Origin: Rhizobiales bacterium Y(2018)
GTDB taxonomy: Bacteria > Pseudomonadota > Alphaproteobacteria > Rhizobiales > Aestuariivirgaceae
Assembly: GCA_005502925.1 (NCBI GenBank)
Contig: SCPD01000006.1
Span: 226,757 to 290,756, forward strand
Direction of reading: 5' to 3'
DNA length: 64,000 bases
The position numbers were made by a program, and so were the translations under genes. The notes under the pieces were generated by a model that worked only from the letters and a program-made list of their open reading frames with translations, searched no databases and was not told where the DNA came from. This document shows, piece by piece, positions 53,785-63,910 of the stretch (its first letter is position 1; every line of letters starts with the position of its first letter).

Positions 53785-54798
53785 ATGATCCGCTTCCTCC
53801 TTCGCCGCATCGGCCAGTTCATCATCACCTTTCTCGCGGCGTCGTTCCTGCTCTTCGCGGTGACGGAGTTCTCACCGGGCACCGTGGCGTCCAAGATCCT
53901 CGGTCCCTATGCGGTCTCCTCGCAAGTCGATCTCCTCACGGAGAAGCTGCATCTGGGCGACCCGTTGCTGTTGCGATATCTGCGCTGGCTCGGCATCGTT
54001 GCGGGCGTCGTCGAGAATCCGCTCGGCGATCCGGCGATCGGGCTGGGCCTGAGCGACCCGCGCGGCAACCGCTATGTCGGCAATTTCGGCTATTCGCTGA
54101 TGCTGAAGGAGCCGGTCGTCGATGTCGTGGGTGAGCGCATCGGTTATACGGCGCTTCTGACGCTGCTCGCCATCCTTGTCATCATCCCGGTGTCGCTCGC
54201 CGCCGGTGTCGCCGCCGGCGTCAATCCGGGGAGGCCCATCGACCGCGTCCTGTCGATGGGCGCCGTCATCCTTACCTCGCTGCCGGAATTCGTCGTCGCC
54301 GTGGCGCTGCTGCTCGTCGGCGTGGTGTGGCTCGGACTTCTGCCCGGCACCAGCCCGATGACGCAAGGCGGGCGCTGGCCCTTGAGCCTGCAGCTCGTCC
54401 TGCCGGTCGGCGTCCTCGTCATCGCCTCGGCGAGCTATGTGCTGCGCATCGTGCGCGCATCGGTCGCCGACACGATGCGCAAGCCCTATGTGCGCACCGC
54501 ACTGCTCAAAGGCCTCAAGCGCCGCGATATCATTCTCCATCATGTGCTGCGCAATGCGATGATCCCGCCGATCACCGTCATCCTGCTCCAGATCAACTGG
54601 CTGCTCACCGGTGTCGTGGTGGTCGAATCGATCTTCGCCTATCCGGGCGTCGGCTCGCTCCTGCTGCAGGCGGCGCTTTTCGGCGACATCTATCTCGTCC
54701 AGGCCTTGACCCTGCTGGCGCTCTTGGTGGCGGTCGGCACGCAACTGATCGGCGATCTCTGCTATCTGGCGCTCGATCCCAAGATCAAGCTCGGATGA
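53785..54798 (+). CDS. Dipeptide-type ABC transporter permease (DppB-like)
   Basis: A 337-residue permease: MIRFLLRRIGQFIITFLAAS at the N-terminus, a periplasmic loop, SLAAGVAAGVNPGRPIDRVL, YVLRIVRASVADTMRKPYVR and the EAA loop ALLKGLKRRDIILHHVLRNA, ending with SIFAYPGVGSLLLQAALFGD. It pairs with the DppC-like permease, whose ATG overlaps its stop. Confidence 0.93.
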   Translation: MIRFLLRRIGQFIITFLAASFLLFAVTEFSPGTVASKILGPYAVSSQVDLLTEKLHLGDPLLLRYLRWLGIVAGVVENPLGDPAIGLGLSDPRGNRYVGNFGYSLMLKEPVVDVVGERIGYTALLTLLAILVIIPVSLAAGVAAGVNPGRPIDRVLSMGAVILTSLPEFVVAVALLLVGVVWLGLLPGTSPMTQGGRWPLSLQLVLPVGVLVIASASYVLRIVRASVADTMRKPYVRTALLKGLKRRDIILHHVLRNAMIPPITVILLQINWLLTGVVVVESIFAYPGVGSLLLQAALFGDIYLVQALTLLALLVAVGTQLIGDLCYLALDPKIKLG

Positions 54799-55625
54799 TG
54801 ATGATGCGCACCATCCTCCGCCGCTTCTCGCGCTCACCATCGGCCCTGATCGGTGTGACGCTGATCGTCGCCTGGGGCCTCGTGGCGCTGCTGGCTCCGC
54901 TCATCGCGCCCTATGATCCGAGCGCCATCGACTTCGCGGCGGCCGCCGATCCGCATCCTTCCCTCGCCCACTGGCTCGGCACCGACAGCAGCGGGCGCGA
55001 CGTTCTCTCGCGCCTCATCTGGGGGGCTCGGACCACCTATATCGTCGTGCCGCTCGCGGTAATGAGTGCCTTCGCCGCCGGCATCCTGCTCGGCGTTCCG
55101 GCCGGTTATTTCGGCGGCTGGTTCGATGCGCTGGTGAGCCGGCTGTCGGACGTCATTCTCGCCTTTCCCGCTCTCATCATCTACATCATCCTCATCACCG
55201 CGCTGGGACCCTCGCTCCTCAACATCATCATCGCGGTGACGCTCGCTTACGCGCCCGGGGTGAGCCGCATCGCGCGCGGCATCACGCTGGCTCTGCGCGA
55301 GCAGGATTATGTGGCCGCGGCACAGGCGCGGGGCGAATCGAGCCTCTACATCATGTTCGCCGAGATCCTGCCCAATGCGCGGGGACCCCTCATCGTCGAT
55401 CTCTGCCTGCGTGCCGGCTATACCGTCATCCTCACCGGCACGCTCGGATTCCTGGGCTTGGGCTTGCCGCCACCGACGCCGGACTGGGGCGGCATGGTGG
55501 TCGAAAGCGCACATCTGTTGCCGATCGCCTGGCACATGGCGGTGTTTCCCTGTGTCGCTATTGCAAGTCTCGTCATCGGCTGTAATCTGCTTGCCGACGG
55601 CCTGCGCAAGGAGGGGCTCAAATGA
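54795..55625 (+). CDS. Dipeptide-type ABC transporter permease (DppC-like)
   Basis: A 276-residue permease with the DppC pattern: FSRSPSALIGVTLIVAWGLV, HWLGTDSSGRDVLSRLIWGA, YFGGWFDALVSRLSDVILAF and the EAA loop YVAAAQARGESSLYIMFAEI, then GTLGFLGLGLPPPTPDWGGM. Four consecutive ATG codons (54795-54806) make the exact start uncertain by three codons; 54795 overlaps the previous stop. The frame upstream of it lies inside the DppB gene. Confidence 0.93.
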   Translation: MMMMRTILRRFSRSPSALIGVTLIVAWGLVALLAPLIAPYDPSAIDFAAAADPHPSLAHWLGTDSSGRDVLSRLIWGARTTYIVVPLAVMSAFAAGILLGVPAGYFGGWFDALVSRLSDVILAFPALIIYIILITALGPSLLNIIIAVTLAYAPGVSRIARGITLALREQDYVAAAQARGESSLYIMFAEILPNARGPLIVDLCLRAGYTVILTGTLGFLGLGLPPPTPDWGGMVVESAHLLPIAWHMAVFPCVAIASLVIGCNLLADGLRKEGLK

Positions 55626-57652
55626 GCGCACCTCTTCTCGTCGTCGACAATCTCCATATCGCCTATCGGGGTGATGCGGGCGACGTCACCGTCGTCAAGA
55701 ATTTTTCGCTGACGCTGGGTTCGTCTGAAACCTATGGGCTGGTGGGCGAATCGGGCTCCGGCAAATCGACCGCGGCTTTCGCGCTTCTGGGCTACCTCGC
55801 CGAAGGCGGCCGCATCGTCTCGGGCAGCATCAAGGTGAACGGCGCCGAAATCACGACGCTCGACGAAGAGGGCCTGCGGCATCTGCGCGGCGGCGACATC
55901 GCCATGGTCTATCAGGAGCCGGCGAGCGCGCTCAATCCGGTGCTCACCATCGGCCGGCAACTGGTCGAGGCGCGGCTGGCTCATCGCCCGGGCAACAAGG
56001 CGCAGGCGCTGGCCGATGCCGCCAGCATGCTGACGAAAGTGCGCATCGGCGACGTTCAGGCGATGCTGCGGCGTTATCCGCATCAATTGTCGGGCGGCCA
56101 GGCGCAGCGCGTGGTGATCGCCATGGCGCTCCTCGCCGAGCCGAAGCTTTTGGTGCTGGACGAGCCGACGACCGGTCTCGATGCGACGGTCGAAGCGGGT
56201 GTCGTCGATCTCATTGGCGAGCTTGCTCAGAAGATCGGCATGGGGCTGCTCTACATCTCGCATAATCTGGCGCTGGTCGGGCGCATCTGTGAAAGAGTCG
56301 GCGTGATGTATGCCGGCCGCGTCGTCGAGGAGGGAAGCACCCGTGACATATTCGGCCGACCGCGGCATCCCTATACGCAAGCCCTCATCGCCTGCCGTCC
56401 CGTAGCCGGGGAAGCGGCCACAAGCCGCCGCCTCACCGTCATTCCCGGACAGCCGCCGGCGCCCGGCATTCACATCGAAGGATGTGCCTTCGTGCCGCGC
56501 TGCCCGCATGCGGTGCCGGGACGTTGCGATCAGGCCGCGGCCATCGCGGTGAAGACCATTGCCGGCAAGCACTTTGTGCGCTGTGCGCGGGCGGATGACG
56601 AGCTTTCAGTCGTAACGGCGGCCCCTGAAGCGGAGACGCAGTCTCTGCCGGGACGCGAGGTGATCCGCATCGAGCATCTGAGCAAGGCCTATCTGCCGCG
56701 CAATGCCTTCGGCCTCGCGCGCCGGGTAGATCTGACGCAACTGCCCAAGGCCAATGACGATATCTCGCTGTCGGTCCGGCAGTCCGAAATCCTGTCGGTG
56801 GTGGGCGAATCGGGCTCCGGTAAATCGACGCTCGCCCGCATCCTGATCGGTCTCGAAGAGGCGAGCGAAGGCCGGGTCCTGCTGCTCGATCAGGATGTCG
56901 CGCGGCGCCGGGCGTGGCGGCGGCCCCGATCCTTGCTCCGGGCGTTGCAAATGGTGTTCCAGAACCCGGACAGCACGCTCAATCCCTCCCACAAGGTGGG
57001 TGCCATCATCGGCCGGGCCGTCAAGCGCCTGGGACAGATCCAGGGAAGGCAGGCGATCACGGCGCGCGTCGACGAGCTCTTGGCGCAGGTGCAATTGCCG
57101 CAGAGTTTCACCGGTAAATATCCGCATGAATTGTCGGGCGGCCAGCGCCAGCGCGTCGGCATCGCGCGCGCTTTCGCCGGCAATCCGGACATCATCATCG
57201 CCGACGAGCCGGTCTCCGCGCTCGATGTCTCGGTGCAGGCGGCGATCGTCAATCTCCTCCTCGACATGCAGCGGGAGTCCGGCACGACTTTCGTCTTCAT
57301 CAGCCATGATCTGGCCCTGGTACGTCACATCTCCGATCGCGTGGTGGTAATGTTCGGCGGCCGCATCATGGAAACAGGCCGTCCCGCCGAGATCTTCGCG
57401 CCGCCTTATCATCCCTATACCGAAGCGCTGCTGCAGGCGGCGCGCGAGGGACGGCGCAAAGTGCCGGCTTTCGATCCGGCCCCGCCGCCCCGGACCGGGT
57501 GCCGCTATGCCGGCCGCTGTCCGCGCCGCATCGACGGCCTGTGCGAGATCAAGGAGCCGCCGCGTCAGGCGACGCAAGGCGGCCACGTCATTTTCTGTCA
57601 TTTATCCTGGGAGCAGTTCGGCGCTGCCCAGACATTCAGTGAAGGAGACTAA
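55622..57652 (+). CDS. Fused dipeptide-type ABC transporter ATPase (DppD-DppF)
   Basis: A 676-residue protein holding both ATPases of a dipeptide-type importer. Domain 1 (about 1-335) has GESGSGKSTAAFALLGY, LSGGQAQRVVIAMALL and LLVLDEPTTGLDATV, and the oligopeptide C-terminal motif with Cys residues (GCAFVPRCPHAVPGRC). Domain 2 (about 345-676) has GESGSGKSTLARILIGL, LSGGQRQRVGIARAF, IIIADEPVSALDVSVQ and a second Cys-rich end (TGCRYAGRCPRRIDGLC). The Cys motifs probably hold an Fe-S cluster, as in DppD. Fusion of the pair is common in rhizobia. It overlaps the DppC gene by 4 bases. Confidence 0.94.
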   Translation: MSAPLLVVDNLHIAYRGDAGDVTVVKNFSLTLGSSETYGLVGESGSGKSTAAFALLGYLAEGGRIVSGSIKVNGAEITTLDEEGLRHLRGGDIAMVYQEPASALNPVLTIGRQLVEARLAHRPGNKAQALADAASMLTKVRIGDVQAMLRRYPHQLSGGQAQRVVIAMALLAEPKLLVLDEPTTGLDATVEAGVVDLIGELAQKIGMGLLYISHNLALVGRICERVGVMYAGRVVEEGSTRDIFGRPRHPYTQALIACRPVAGEAATSRRLTVIPGQPPAPGIHIEGCAFVPRCPHAVPGRCDQAAAIAVKTIAGKHFVRCARADDELSVVTAAPEAETQSLPGREVIRIEHLSKAYLPRNAFGLARRVDLTQLPKANDDISLSVRQSEILSVVGESGSGKSTLARILIGLEEASEGRVLLLDQDVARRRAWRRPRSLLRALQMVFQNPDSTLNPSHKVGAIIGRAVKRLGQIQGRQAITARVDELLAQVQLPQSFTGKYPHELSGGQRQRVGIARAFAGNPDIIIADEPVSALDVSVQAAIVNLLLDMQRESGTTFVFISHDLALVRHISDRVVVMFGGRIMETGRPAEIFAPPYHPYTEALLQAAREGRRKVPAFDPAPPPRTGCRYAGRCPRRIDGLCEIKEPPRQATQGGHVIFCHLSWEQFGAAQTFSEGD

Positions 57653-57654
57653 TC

Positions 57655-58524
57655 ATGCGCCAGGCTCATTTGCGAGGCCGCGGGCCTCATCTGCCACCTC
57701 TGGACAAGGTCAGGCAGTACGACGTCGAGCCGGGTTATGTCGCCTTCACCATGCCGGTGCCGAAAAGACTGCGGGTGATGGTCGGCGAGACGGTCGTCGC
57801 CGACACGGTCAATGGCGTGATCCTGCATGAATCGGATCATATTCCCGTCTATTATTTCCCCTTGCGCGACATCCGCACCGATCTGATGTCGGCCAGCGGA
57901 CGGTTGACCGTCGATCCCTTCAAGGGCGAGGCGCGGTATTATTCTCTCAAGCTCGGCGATGAGATGATCCCCGATTTCATGTGGCGTTATGCGGCTCCCG
58001 GCCGCAGCGGACCGGATATCGGCGATCATGCGAGCTTCGACTGGGAAAAAGCGCGCTGGTTCGAGGAGGATGAGGAGATCTTCGTCCATCCGCGGGATCC
58101 GTTTCGCCGTGTCGACACGCTGCCGTCGAGCCGGCATGTCGAGATCTTTCTCAATGGCGAGCTCATCGCCGATTCACGGGCTGCCGTCTTCCTGTTCGAG
58201 ACGGGCCTGCCGACGCGCTTCTATCTGCCGCTCGCCGACGTCAGGCGCGAGTTCCTCACAGCCAGCGATACAAAGAGCCGCTGTCCCTATAAGGGCATCG
58301 CCAGCTATTACCACGCGACGGTCAAGGGAACGCACTATCCCGACATTGCCTGGTATTATCCGGCGCCCGTGCATGAAAGTGCGCGGATCAAAGGTCTCGT
58401 TTCCTTCGCCAATGAGTTCGTCGACCGGGTCCTGGTGGATGGCGTGGAGCAGGCGCGGCCCGTCACCTCCTTCTCGCACGGCTCGGACCGAGGTGCTGCG
58501 CATCCTTTGTCTACATCGCTGTAA
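57655..58524 (+). CDS. Protein with two DUF427 domains
   Basis: A 289-residue protein with two copies of the DUF427 fold. The second copy (about residues 155-275) is canonical: NGELIADSRAAVFLFETGLP, RFYLPLADVRREFL and SRCPYKGIASYYHATVKG. The first (about 35-125) is diverged: VGETVVADTVNGVILHESDH, VYYFPLRDIRTDLM and DPFKGEARYYSLK, with the CPYKG motif changed to PFKG. The biochemical role of the family is not established. The gene begins 2 bases after the ATPase stop, so it belongs to the importer operon. Its end overlaps the convergent SDR gene by 14 bases. Confidence 0.85.
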   Translation: MRQAHLRGRGPHLPPLDKVRQYDVEPGYVAFTMPVPKRLRVMVGETVVADTVNGVILHESDHIPVYYFPLRDIRTDLMSASGRLTVDPFKGEARYYSLKLGDEMIPDFMWRYAAPGRSGPDIGDHASFDWEKARWFEEDEEIFVHPRDPFRRVDTLPSSRHVEIFLNGELIADSRAAVFLFETGLPTRFYLPLADVRREFLTASDTKSRCPYKGIASYYHATVKGTHYPDIAWYYPAPVHESARIKGLVSFANEFVDRVLVDGVEQARPVTSFSHGSDRGAAHPLSTSL

Positions 58525-59278
58525 AGCCATTATCGACGAAGAGATGCGTGCCGTTGATGAAGCTCGAATCGTCGCTGGCGAGGAAGAGCGCCGCCTTGGC
58601 GACTTCCTCCGGCTCGCCGATGCGGCCCTGCTGGGCGGCGAGTGCGGCATCCGAGACATCGATACCGAGACGGCCGAGCTCGGCCACTTCGCGCAGGCCA
58701 TGCGGCGTGCGGATGAAGCCCGGACAGAGTGCGTTGCAGCGGATATTGCGGTCGCGGAACTCGACAGCGATGGCGCGCGCGAACATATGGCAGGCGCCTT
58801 TGGTCGTGTCGTAGAGGACTTCCATCGGCGTCGCCGCCACCGCCGAGATCGATGAGGTGCAGATGATCGAGCCGCCGCCCTTGGCGATCATGCCGGGCAG
58901 CACGGCGCGGGTCATCAGGAACATCGAGCGGACATTGACGGCATGCAATCCGTCCCAGTCGGCAAGCGTCGTTTCGAGGAAGGGCTTGATGACGATCGAG
59001 CCCGCATGATTGAAGAGAATATCGGCGGGACCGAAATGCGTCGTGGCCGCGGTGACGGCCGCACCGACCTGGGCCTCGTCCGACACATCGGCCAGCCAGT
59101 GCCGTGCTTCTCCGCCAGCCTCGCGGATGGCGACGGCGGTGTTGATCGCTTCCGCCTCATTGCGGTCGATGATGGCGATATGGGCGCCCTCGGTGGCGAA
59201 GAGCCGGGCGGCGGCGGCGCCCATGCCGGTGGCGCCGCCTGAAATGATCGCGAATTTGCCGTCGAGCCGTCGGGCCAT
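58511..59278 (-). CDS. SDR-family oxidoreductase
   Basis: A 255-residue short-chain dehydrogenase: NAD(P) motif SGGATGMGAAAARLFA, NHAGSIVIKPFLE, catalytic Ser in CTSSISAVAATPMEV and Tyr/Lys in YDTTKGACHMFAR, with C-terminal GLREVAELGRLGIDVSD and HLFVDNGFTAM. It begins at 59278 with AAGGA upstream; 59293 is possible. It is followed upstream on the same strand by a permease of the ethanolamine family with a 23-base gap, so the two are likely co-transcribed. Confidence 0.9.
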   Translation of the reverse strand: MARRLDGKFAIISGGATGMGAAAARLFATEGAHIAIIDRNEAEAINTAVAIREAGGEARHWLADVSDEAQVGAAVTAATTHFGPADILFNHAGSIVIKPFLETTLADWDGLHAVNVRSMFLMTRAVLPGMIAKGGGSIICTSSISAVAATPMEVLYDTTKGACHMFARAIAVEFRDRNIRCNALCPGFIRTPHGLREVAELGRLGIDVSDAALAAQQGRIGEPEEVAKAALFLASDDSSFINGTHLFVDNGFTAM

Positions 59279-59301
59279 GGTCAGTCCTTGCAAGTGATGG
59301 G

Positions 59302-60780
59302 TTATTGGGCCCGCACGGCGAATTCCTCTTCCGGCGAGAGGACGAGGCGGTGGCGGCGGTAGAAGGCGAAATAAGCGAGCCCGATCAGGTACCAGGCGGC
59401 CGCGGCGATCGCCGCCCAGCGATAGAGCGGATCGAAGAACTGATAGGCCAGCGTCACGATGCAGATGAGGATCGTCGCATAGGCGCCGAACTTGCCGGGC
59501 GGGCTGACGAAGGGCCGTGTGATGCCGGCGAAGCGGCTGCGCAGGCGCAGGAAAGCGAGGCTCTGCAGGATATAGGAGACCATGCCGGCGAAGACGATCA
59601 TGCTGACCAGGAAGCCGCCCATGAAGGCGATATTGCCGCTGCCGCCGAGATACCAGACGACCAGCAGCATGAAGAGCGCCATGGCAGCTCCCGTCGCCAA
59701 GGCCATATTGGGCGTCTTGGTGCGTTCCGCCGTGACCGAGAGGCGGGTCGGCAGATAGCCGGCGCGCGACAGCGAATAGATGTTGCGGCCGGAGGCGAAG
59801 CTGCCGGCGAAGAAGCTGGCGGCGAGGCCCAGCACCGCGACGGAAGCGAGCAATTTGGCCCAGCTGTCGCCGAATATGGTGCGGAAGCCGTCGAGCAGCG
59901 GCTCGCCGGAGGAGCCCATGGCATGCGCGCCTTGCGGAATGGAGGCGCTGAAGAACAGCACGCCGAGCGCCAGTGCGATCAAGGTCAGGATCGAGAGCAC
60001 GAGGGCGCGCGGCATATCGCGGGTCGGATTTTTTGATTCCTCAGCCGTCAGCGGCAGCTGCTCGACGGCGAGGAACATATAGACGCCGAAGGGCAGGGCC
60101 AGCATGACACCGGTCAGGCCGAAGGGAAACCACGCGCCGTTGCCGCCGTCGAGCTTCACGGCAGCGCCCGACGCGTCGATGCCGATATTCAGCGCATATC
60201 TGGCGAAATCGACATGCGGGATCGCCACCACGAAGAAGAACAGGAGCACCGCGATGGCGGCAATCGTCACATAGATGACGACGCGCATCGACAGTTCGAG
60301 GCCGCGCAGCGAAAGCAGCAGCATGACGGCATAACCGCCGATCCACCAGAGCGGCAGCGCCGAGGGAGGCGTGCCGAAAATCGCCGCCAGATAAAGGCTC
60401 ATGAAGAACATATTGGCGGCGGGCGCCAGCACGAATTCGATATTCTCGGCGAGCCCCGTGGTGAAGCCGCCCCACGGCCCCATGGCGGTGCGGGAGAAGG
60501 AATAGGCGCCGCCGGTATGGGGCAGTGCCGCGCTCATCTCGCCGATCGAGCAGCACAGGCAGATATACATGAAGCCGATGATCAAGGTGGCGAGCAGCAT
60601 GCCGCCGAAGCCGCCTTGGGCGAGGCCGATATTCCAGCCCGAATATTCACCCGCCACCACGGCGCCGACGCCCATCATCCACAGAGCGAACAGCCCGGCA
60701 TGGCGCTGCAATTGCCGCTGCTCGAAATACTCCTTGCCGACCTTCTGATAGGTGACGCCTGACGTTTGTCCATCGGCCAT
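59302..60780 (-). CDS. APC-superfamily permease, ethanolamine permease-like
   Basis: A 492-residue transporter with about twelve membrane segments. The segments ALWMMGVGAVVAGEYSGWNI, EMSAALPHTGGAYSFSRTAM and GPWGGFTTGLAENIEFVLAP resemble ethanolamine permeases of the EAT group within the APC superfamily. It imports a small amine or amino acid by a secondary mechanism. The start at 60780 follows GGGAGG; the frame is open to 61029 but that leader lies in the LuxR gene on the other strand. Confidence 0.88.
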   Translation of the reverse strand: MADGQTSGVTYQKVGKEYFEQRQLQRHAGLFALWMMGVGAVVAGEYSGWNIGLAQGGFGGMLLATLIIGFMYICLCCSIGEMSAALPHTGGAYSFSRTAMGPWGGFTTGLAENIEFVLAPAANMFFMSLYLAAIFGTPPSALPLWWIGGYAVMLLLSLRGLELSMRVVIYVTIAAIAVLLFFFVVAIPHVDFARYALNIGIDASGAAVKLDGGNGAWFPFGLTGVMLALPFGVYMFLAVEQLPLTAEESKNPTRDMPRALVLSILTLIALALGVLFFSASIPQGAHAMGSSGEPLLDGFRTIFGDSWAKLLASVAVLGLAASFFAGSFASGRNIYSLSRAGYLPTRLSVTAERTKTPNMALATGAAMALFMLLVVWYLGGSGNIAFMGGFLVSMIVFAGMVSYILQSLAFLRLRSRFAGITRPFVSPPGKFGAYATILICIVTLAYQFFDPLYRWAAIAAAAWYLIGLAYFAFYRRHRLVLSPEEEFAVRAQ

Positions 60781-60850
60781 GAAAAACCTCCCTGCGCGGA
60801 AACGTGACGTCCCGCTTTCTGATCCGGGGGCATAGTTCTTGAGGGGGGCG

Positions 60851-61723
60851 ATGGCGTATATATCACGAAAGGGGTATTCGGGGCGCGTCATGAACCACTC
60901 CACCACAGAAGGGCTCGCCGGCTGGCAGGAGGCGACGCCGGCGCTTGTCGGCCGGATCGGGACCGAGGGCTTCGCACGCGCGCTGGACGAGGCGCTCAGA
61001 GTCGTCGCGCCTTTCGACCTCAGTTGCACTTTCGCCTATCCCGGAAGGGCGACGCCGCTGTTCCTGCATGACGGGCTGGGCGATGTCTCCTCACCGCAGA
61101 TCATGAGCAATTATCTGAACGGTACCTATCTGCTCGATGCGGTCTATACGGCATGTGCCCATCTGACGCCGGCCGGCCTCTACCGGCTCAAGACGCTGGC
61201 GCCCGACGCCTTCTTCGAGGGCGAGTACTACAATTCGCCCGATGTGCATCCCTACATCTCGATGGAAACCGGCAGCCTCGCCGAGGAGATCGTCTTTCTA
61301 GTACCGCTCGAGGGCACCTTCTATCTGGCTTATTCGCTGCTCCGCCAGAATGGCAGTCCCGAATTCTCAGATGCCGAATTCATGCGCCTCCAGCAGACCG
61401 CGACCATGGTTCTGGCCTTGCTGACGCAGCATTGGCGGAAGCTGTCGCCGCCGCAGGGCCAGGCCGCCTTTCTGCCGCGCGATGGCCATGACGATATCGA
61501 GCATGCTTTCGGCAGCTTTGCGCCGACCAAGCTCACGGCGCGCGAGCAGACCATCGTCAGCCTGATCCTGCGCGGCCATTCCAGCATCTCGATCGGCAAG
61601 CTGCTCGATATCGCCGAAGGCACCGTCAAGATCCATCGCCGCAACATCTATGCGAAACTCGCGATCTCCAGCCAGACCGAGCTGTTCAATCTCTTCATCC
61701 AGCATTTGCTGGCAAGGAAGTGA
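60851..61723 (+). CDS. LuxR-family transcriptional regulator
   Basis: A 290-residue regulator. The C-terminal GerE-type HTH is TKLTAREQTIVSLILRGHSS, then IGKLLDIAEGTVKIHRRNIY. The N-terminal ~200 residues are a sensor domain I cannot name (FDLSCTFAYPGRATPLFLHD and onward); it is not clearly an acyl-homoserine-lactone domain. The start at 60851 has a GAGGGGGG site; 60890 (MNHSTTE) is an alternative. It is divergent from the permease/SDR operon, which it probably controls. Confidence 0.85.
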   Translation: MAYISRKGYSGRVMNHSTTEGLAGWQEATPALVGRIGTEGFARALDEALRVVAPFDLSCTFAYPGRATPLFLHDGLGDVSSPQIMSNYLNGTYLLDAVYTACAHLTPAGLYRLKTLAPDAFFEGEYYNSPDVHPYISMETGSLAEEIVFLVPLEGTFYLAYSLLRQNGSPEFSDAEFMRLQQTATMVLALLTQHWRKLSPPQGQAAFLPRDGHDDIEHAFGSFAPTKLTAREQTIVSLILRGHSSISIGKLLDIAEGTVKIHRRNIYAKLAISSQTELFNLFIQHLLARK

Positions 61724-61743
61724 CGGCGCACACCCCCGCTCAA

Positions 61744-61848
61744 CCGTCATCCCGGCGAAAGCCGGGATCCATAAAAATCCCTCTCCCCGAGCAATGGTGA
61801 CGATATTGCACGAATTAAATGGATCCCGACTTTCGTCGGGATGACGGG
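61744..61848. repeat. Long inverted repeat of a second REP-like family
   Basis: CCGTCATCCCGGCGAAAGCC and the bases after it (61744-61772) recur as an imperfect inverted copy at 61819-61848 (ATGGATCCCGACTTTCGTCG and on), separated by 46 bases. Each arm is itself a small hairpin. The unit lies between the convergent LuxR and IclR genes and probably acts as a two-way terminator. The arm sequence resembles a dispersed repeat common in alphaproteobacteria. Confidence 0.75.
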
Positions 61849-61877
61849 AAGATGGACGTAGCCGGCGATCCAGCCTT

Positions 61878-62699
61878 CTAGCCAAGCCGCCGCGAGAGCT
61901 TTTGCGCCGCGGCGATGACGGCGGCGATCAGCTGGTCGCGATTGGGCTTGGCGAGACGCTGCTCGGGGGCGGCGATGCTCAAGGCGGCGATGCAGCGCCC
62001 GGTGGCATCGATCACCGGAGCGGCGACGCAGCCCGCATGCTCATTCGTCTCGTTGATCTCGGTCGCATAACCCTGGCGGCGGAACTTGCGGATCTGGGCG
62101 ATGAGCTTGTCGACCTCGACCGGGGCCCGCTTGGTCGGCGACTCGCGGATGGTGGCGGTCAAGAGTTTGGTCAGCGCCGCATCATCCATGTCGGAGACGA
62201 GCAGGCGGCCGGCCGCCGCCCAGTTGATCGGCACGCGCGAGCCGACATGGCTGATGATGCGCAACGGGCGGATGCCTTCTTCCTTGAACAGCACCATCAT
62301 CATGTCGTTCTCGAACACCGAGAGCTGCACCGTCTCGCCGGTCTCGTCGCGCAATTCGGCGGCGATGCGGCTGCCGTCGCGCAGAAGGTCGACATGGCTC
62401 TTATAGGCCATGCCGAGCTCATAGAGGCGGCGGCCGAGGAAGAGCCCGGCGCCTTTGCCGGCCGCCTCCAGATAGTCGCCGTCCGACAAGGTGCGGACCA
62501 GCTCATAGGCGGTCGATTTCGGGATGCCCAATTCGGCGATGATCTGCGCCACCGTCACCGGCTGGTTGTGTTTCAGCACGAGCTCGAGGATGTCGAGCGC
62601 GCGGCGCACGCTGCGCGAGCCGGCATTGTCGTCCGAGCCGGCGCCGTTCTCCGTCTCGCGAGGGGTTTTCAAGGCTTGAGTCTCCGCGGTGATGCGCAT
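61878..62699 (-). CDS. IclR-family transcriptional regulator
   Basis: A 273-residue regulator. The N-terminal winged helix is QPVTVAQIIAELGIPKSTAY within SVRRALDILELVLKHN, followed by the IclR ligand domain (YELGMAYKSHVDLLRDGSRI, GSRVPINWAAAGRLLVSDMD, GYATEINETNEHAGCVAAPV). It is divergent from the ABC ATPase at 62768. The start is uncertain: 62699 (MRITAETQ) is used, but no ribosome site is visible there, and 62762 in the same frame would include part of the promoter region. Confidence 0.9.
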   Translation of the reverse strand: MRITAETQALKTPRETENGAGSDDNAGSRSVRRALDILELVLKHNQPVTVAQIIAELGIPKSTAYELVRTLSDGDYLEAAGKGAGLFLGRRLYELGMAYKSHVDLLRDGSRIAAELRDETGETVQLSVFENDMMMVLFKEEGIRPLRIISHVGSRVPINWAAAGRLLVSDMDDAALTKLLTATIRESPTKRAPVEVDKLIAQIRKFRRQGYATEINETNEHAGCVAAPVIDATGRCIAALSIAAPEQRLAKPNRDQLIAAVIAAAQKLSRRLG

Positions 62700-62724
62700 A
62701 GGGTAGTTTAGAATACTGTACCCT

Positions 62725-62741
62725 GTTCCGCAATTCTGGAC
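62725..62741. promoter_or_regulatory. Candidate IclR-type operator half-palindrome
   Basis: GTTCCGCAATTCTGGAC has inverted GTTCC/GGAC ends and recalls the GTTCCG-type operators often found with IclR regulators. It lies in the 68-base gap between the divergent IclR and ABC ATPase genes. The dyad is imperfect, so this is a weak call. Confidence 0.35.
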
Positions 62742-62767
62742 AAGCGCCCGAGCCTGGATCACCCCTT

Positions 62768-63856
<1,089 letters not shown>

Positions 63857-63910
63857 GCACACATCACTTCTCCCTCAGCCGCCGAAGGCGGGGAGCGACT
63901 ATCTGGGCAG
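63857..63910. other. Short intergenic stretch with a small hairpin
   Basis: The 54 bases after the MalK-type gene contain GCCGCCGAAGGCGG, a small hairpin with a possible terminator role. No gene is visible. Confidence 0.35.
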
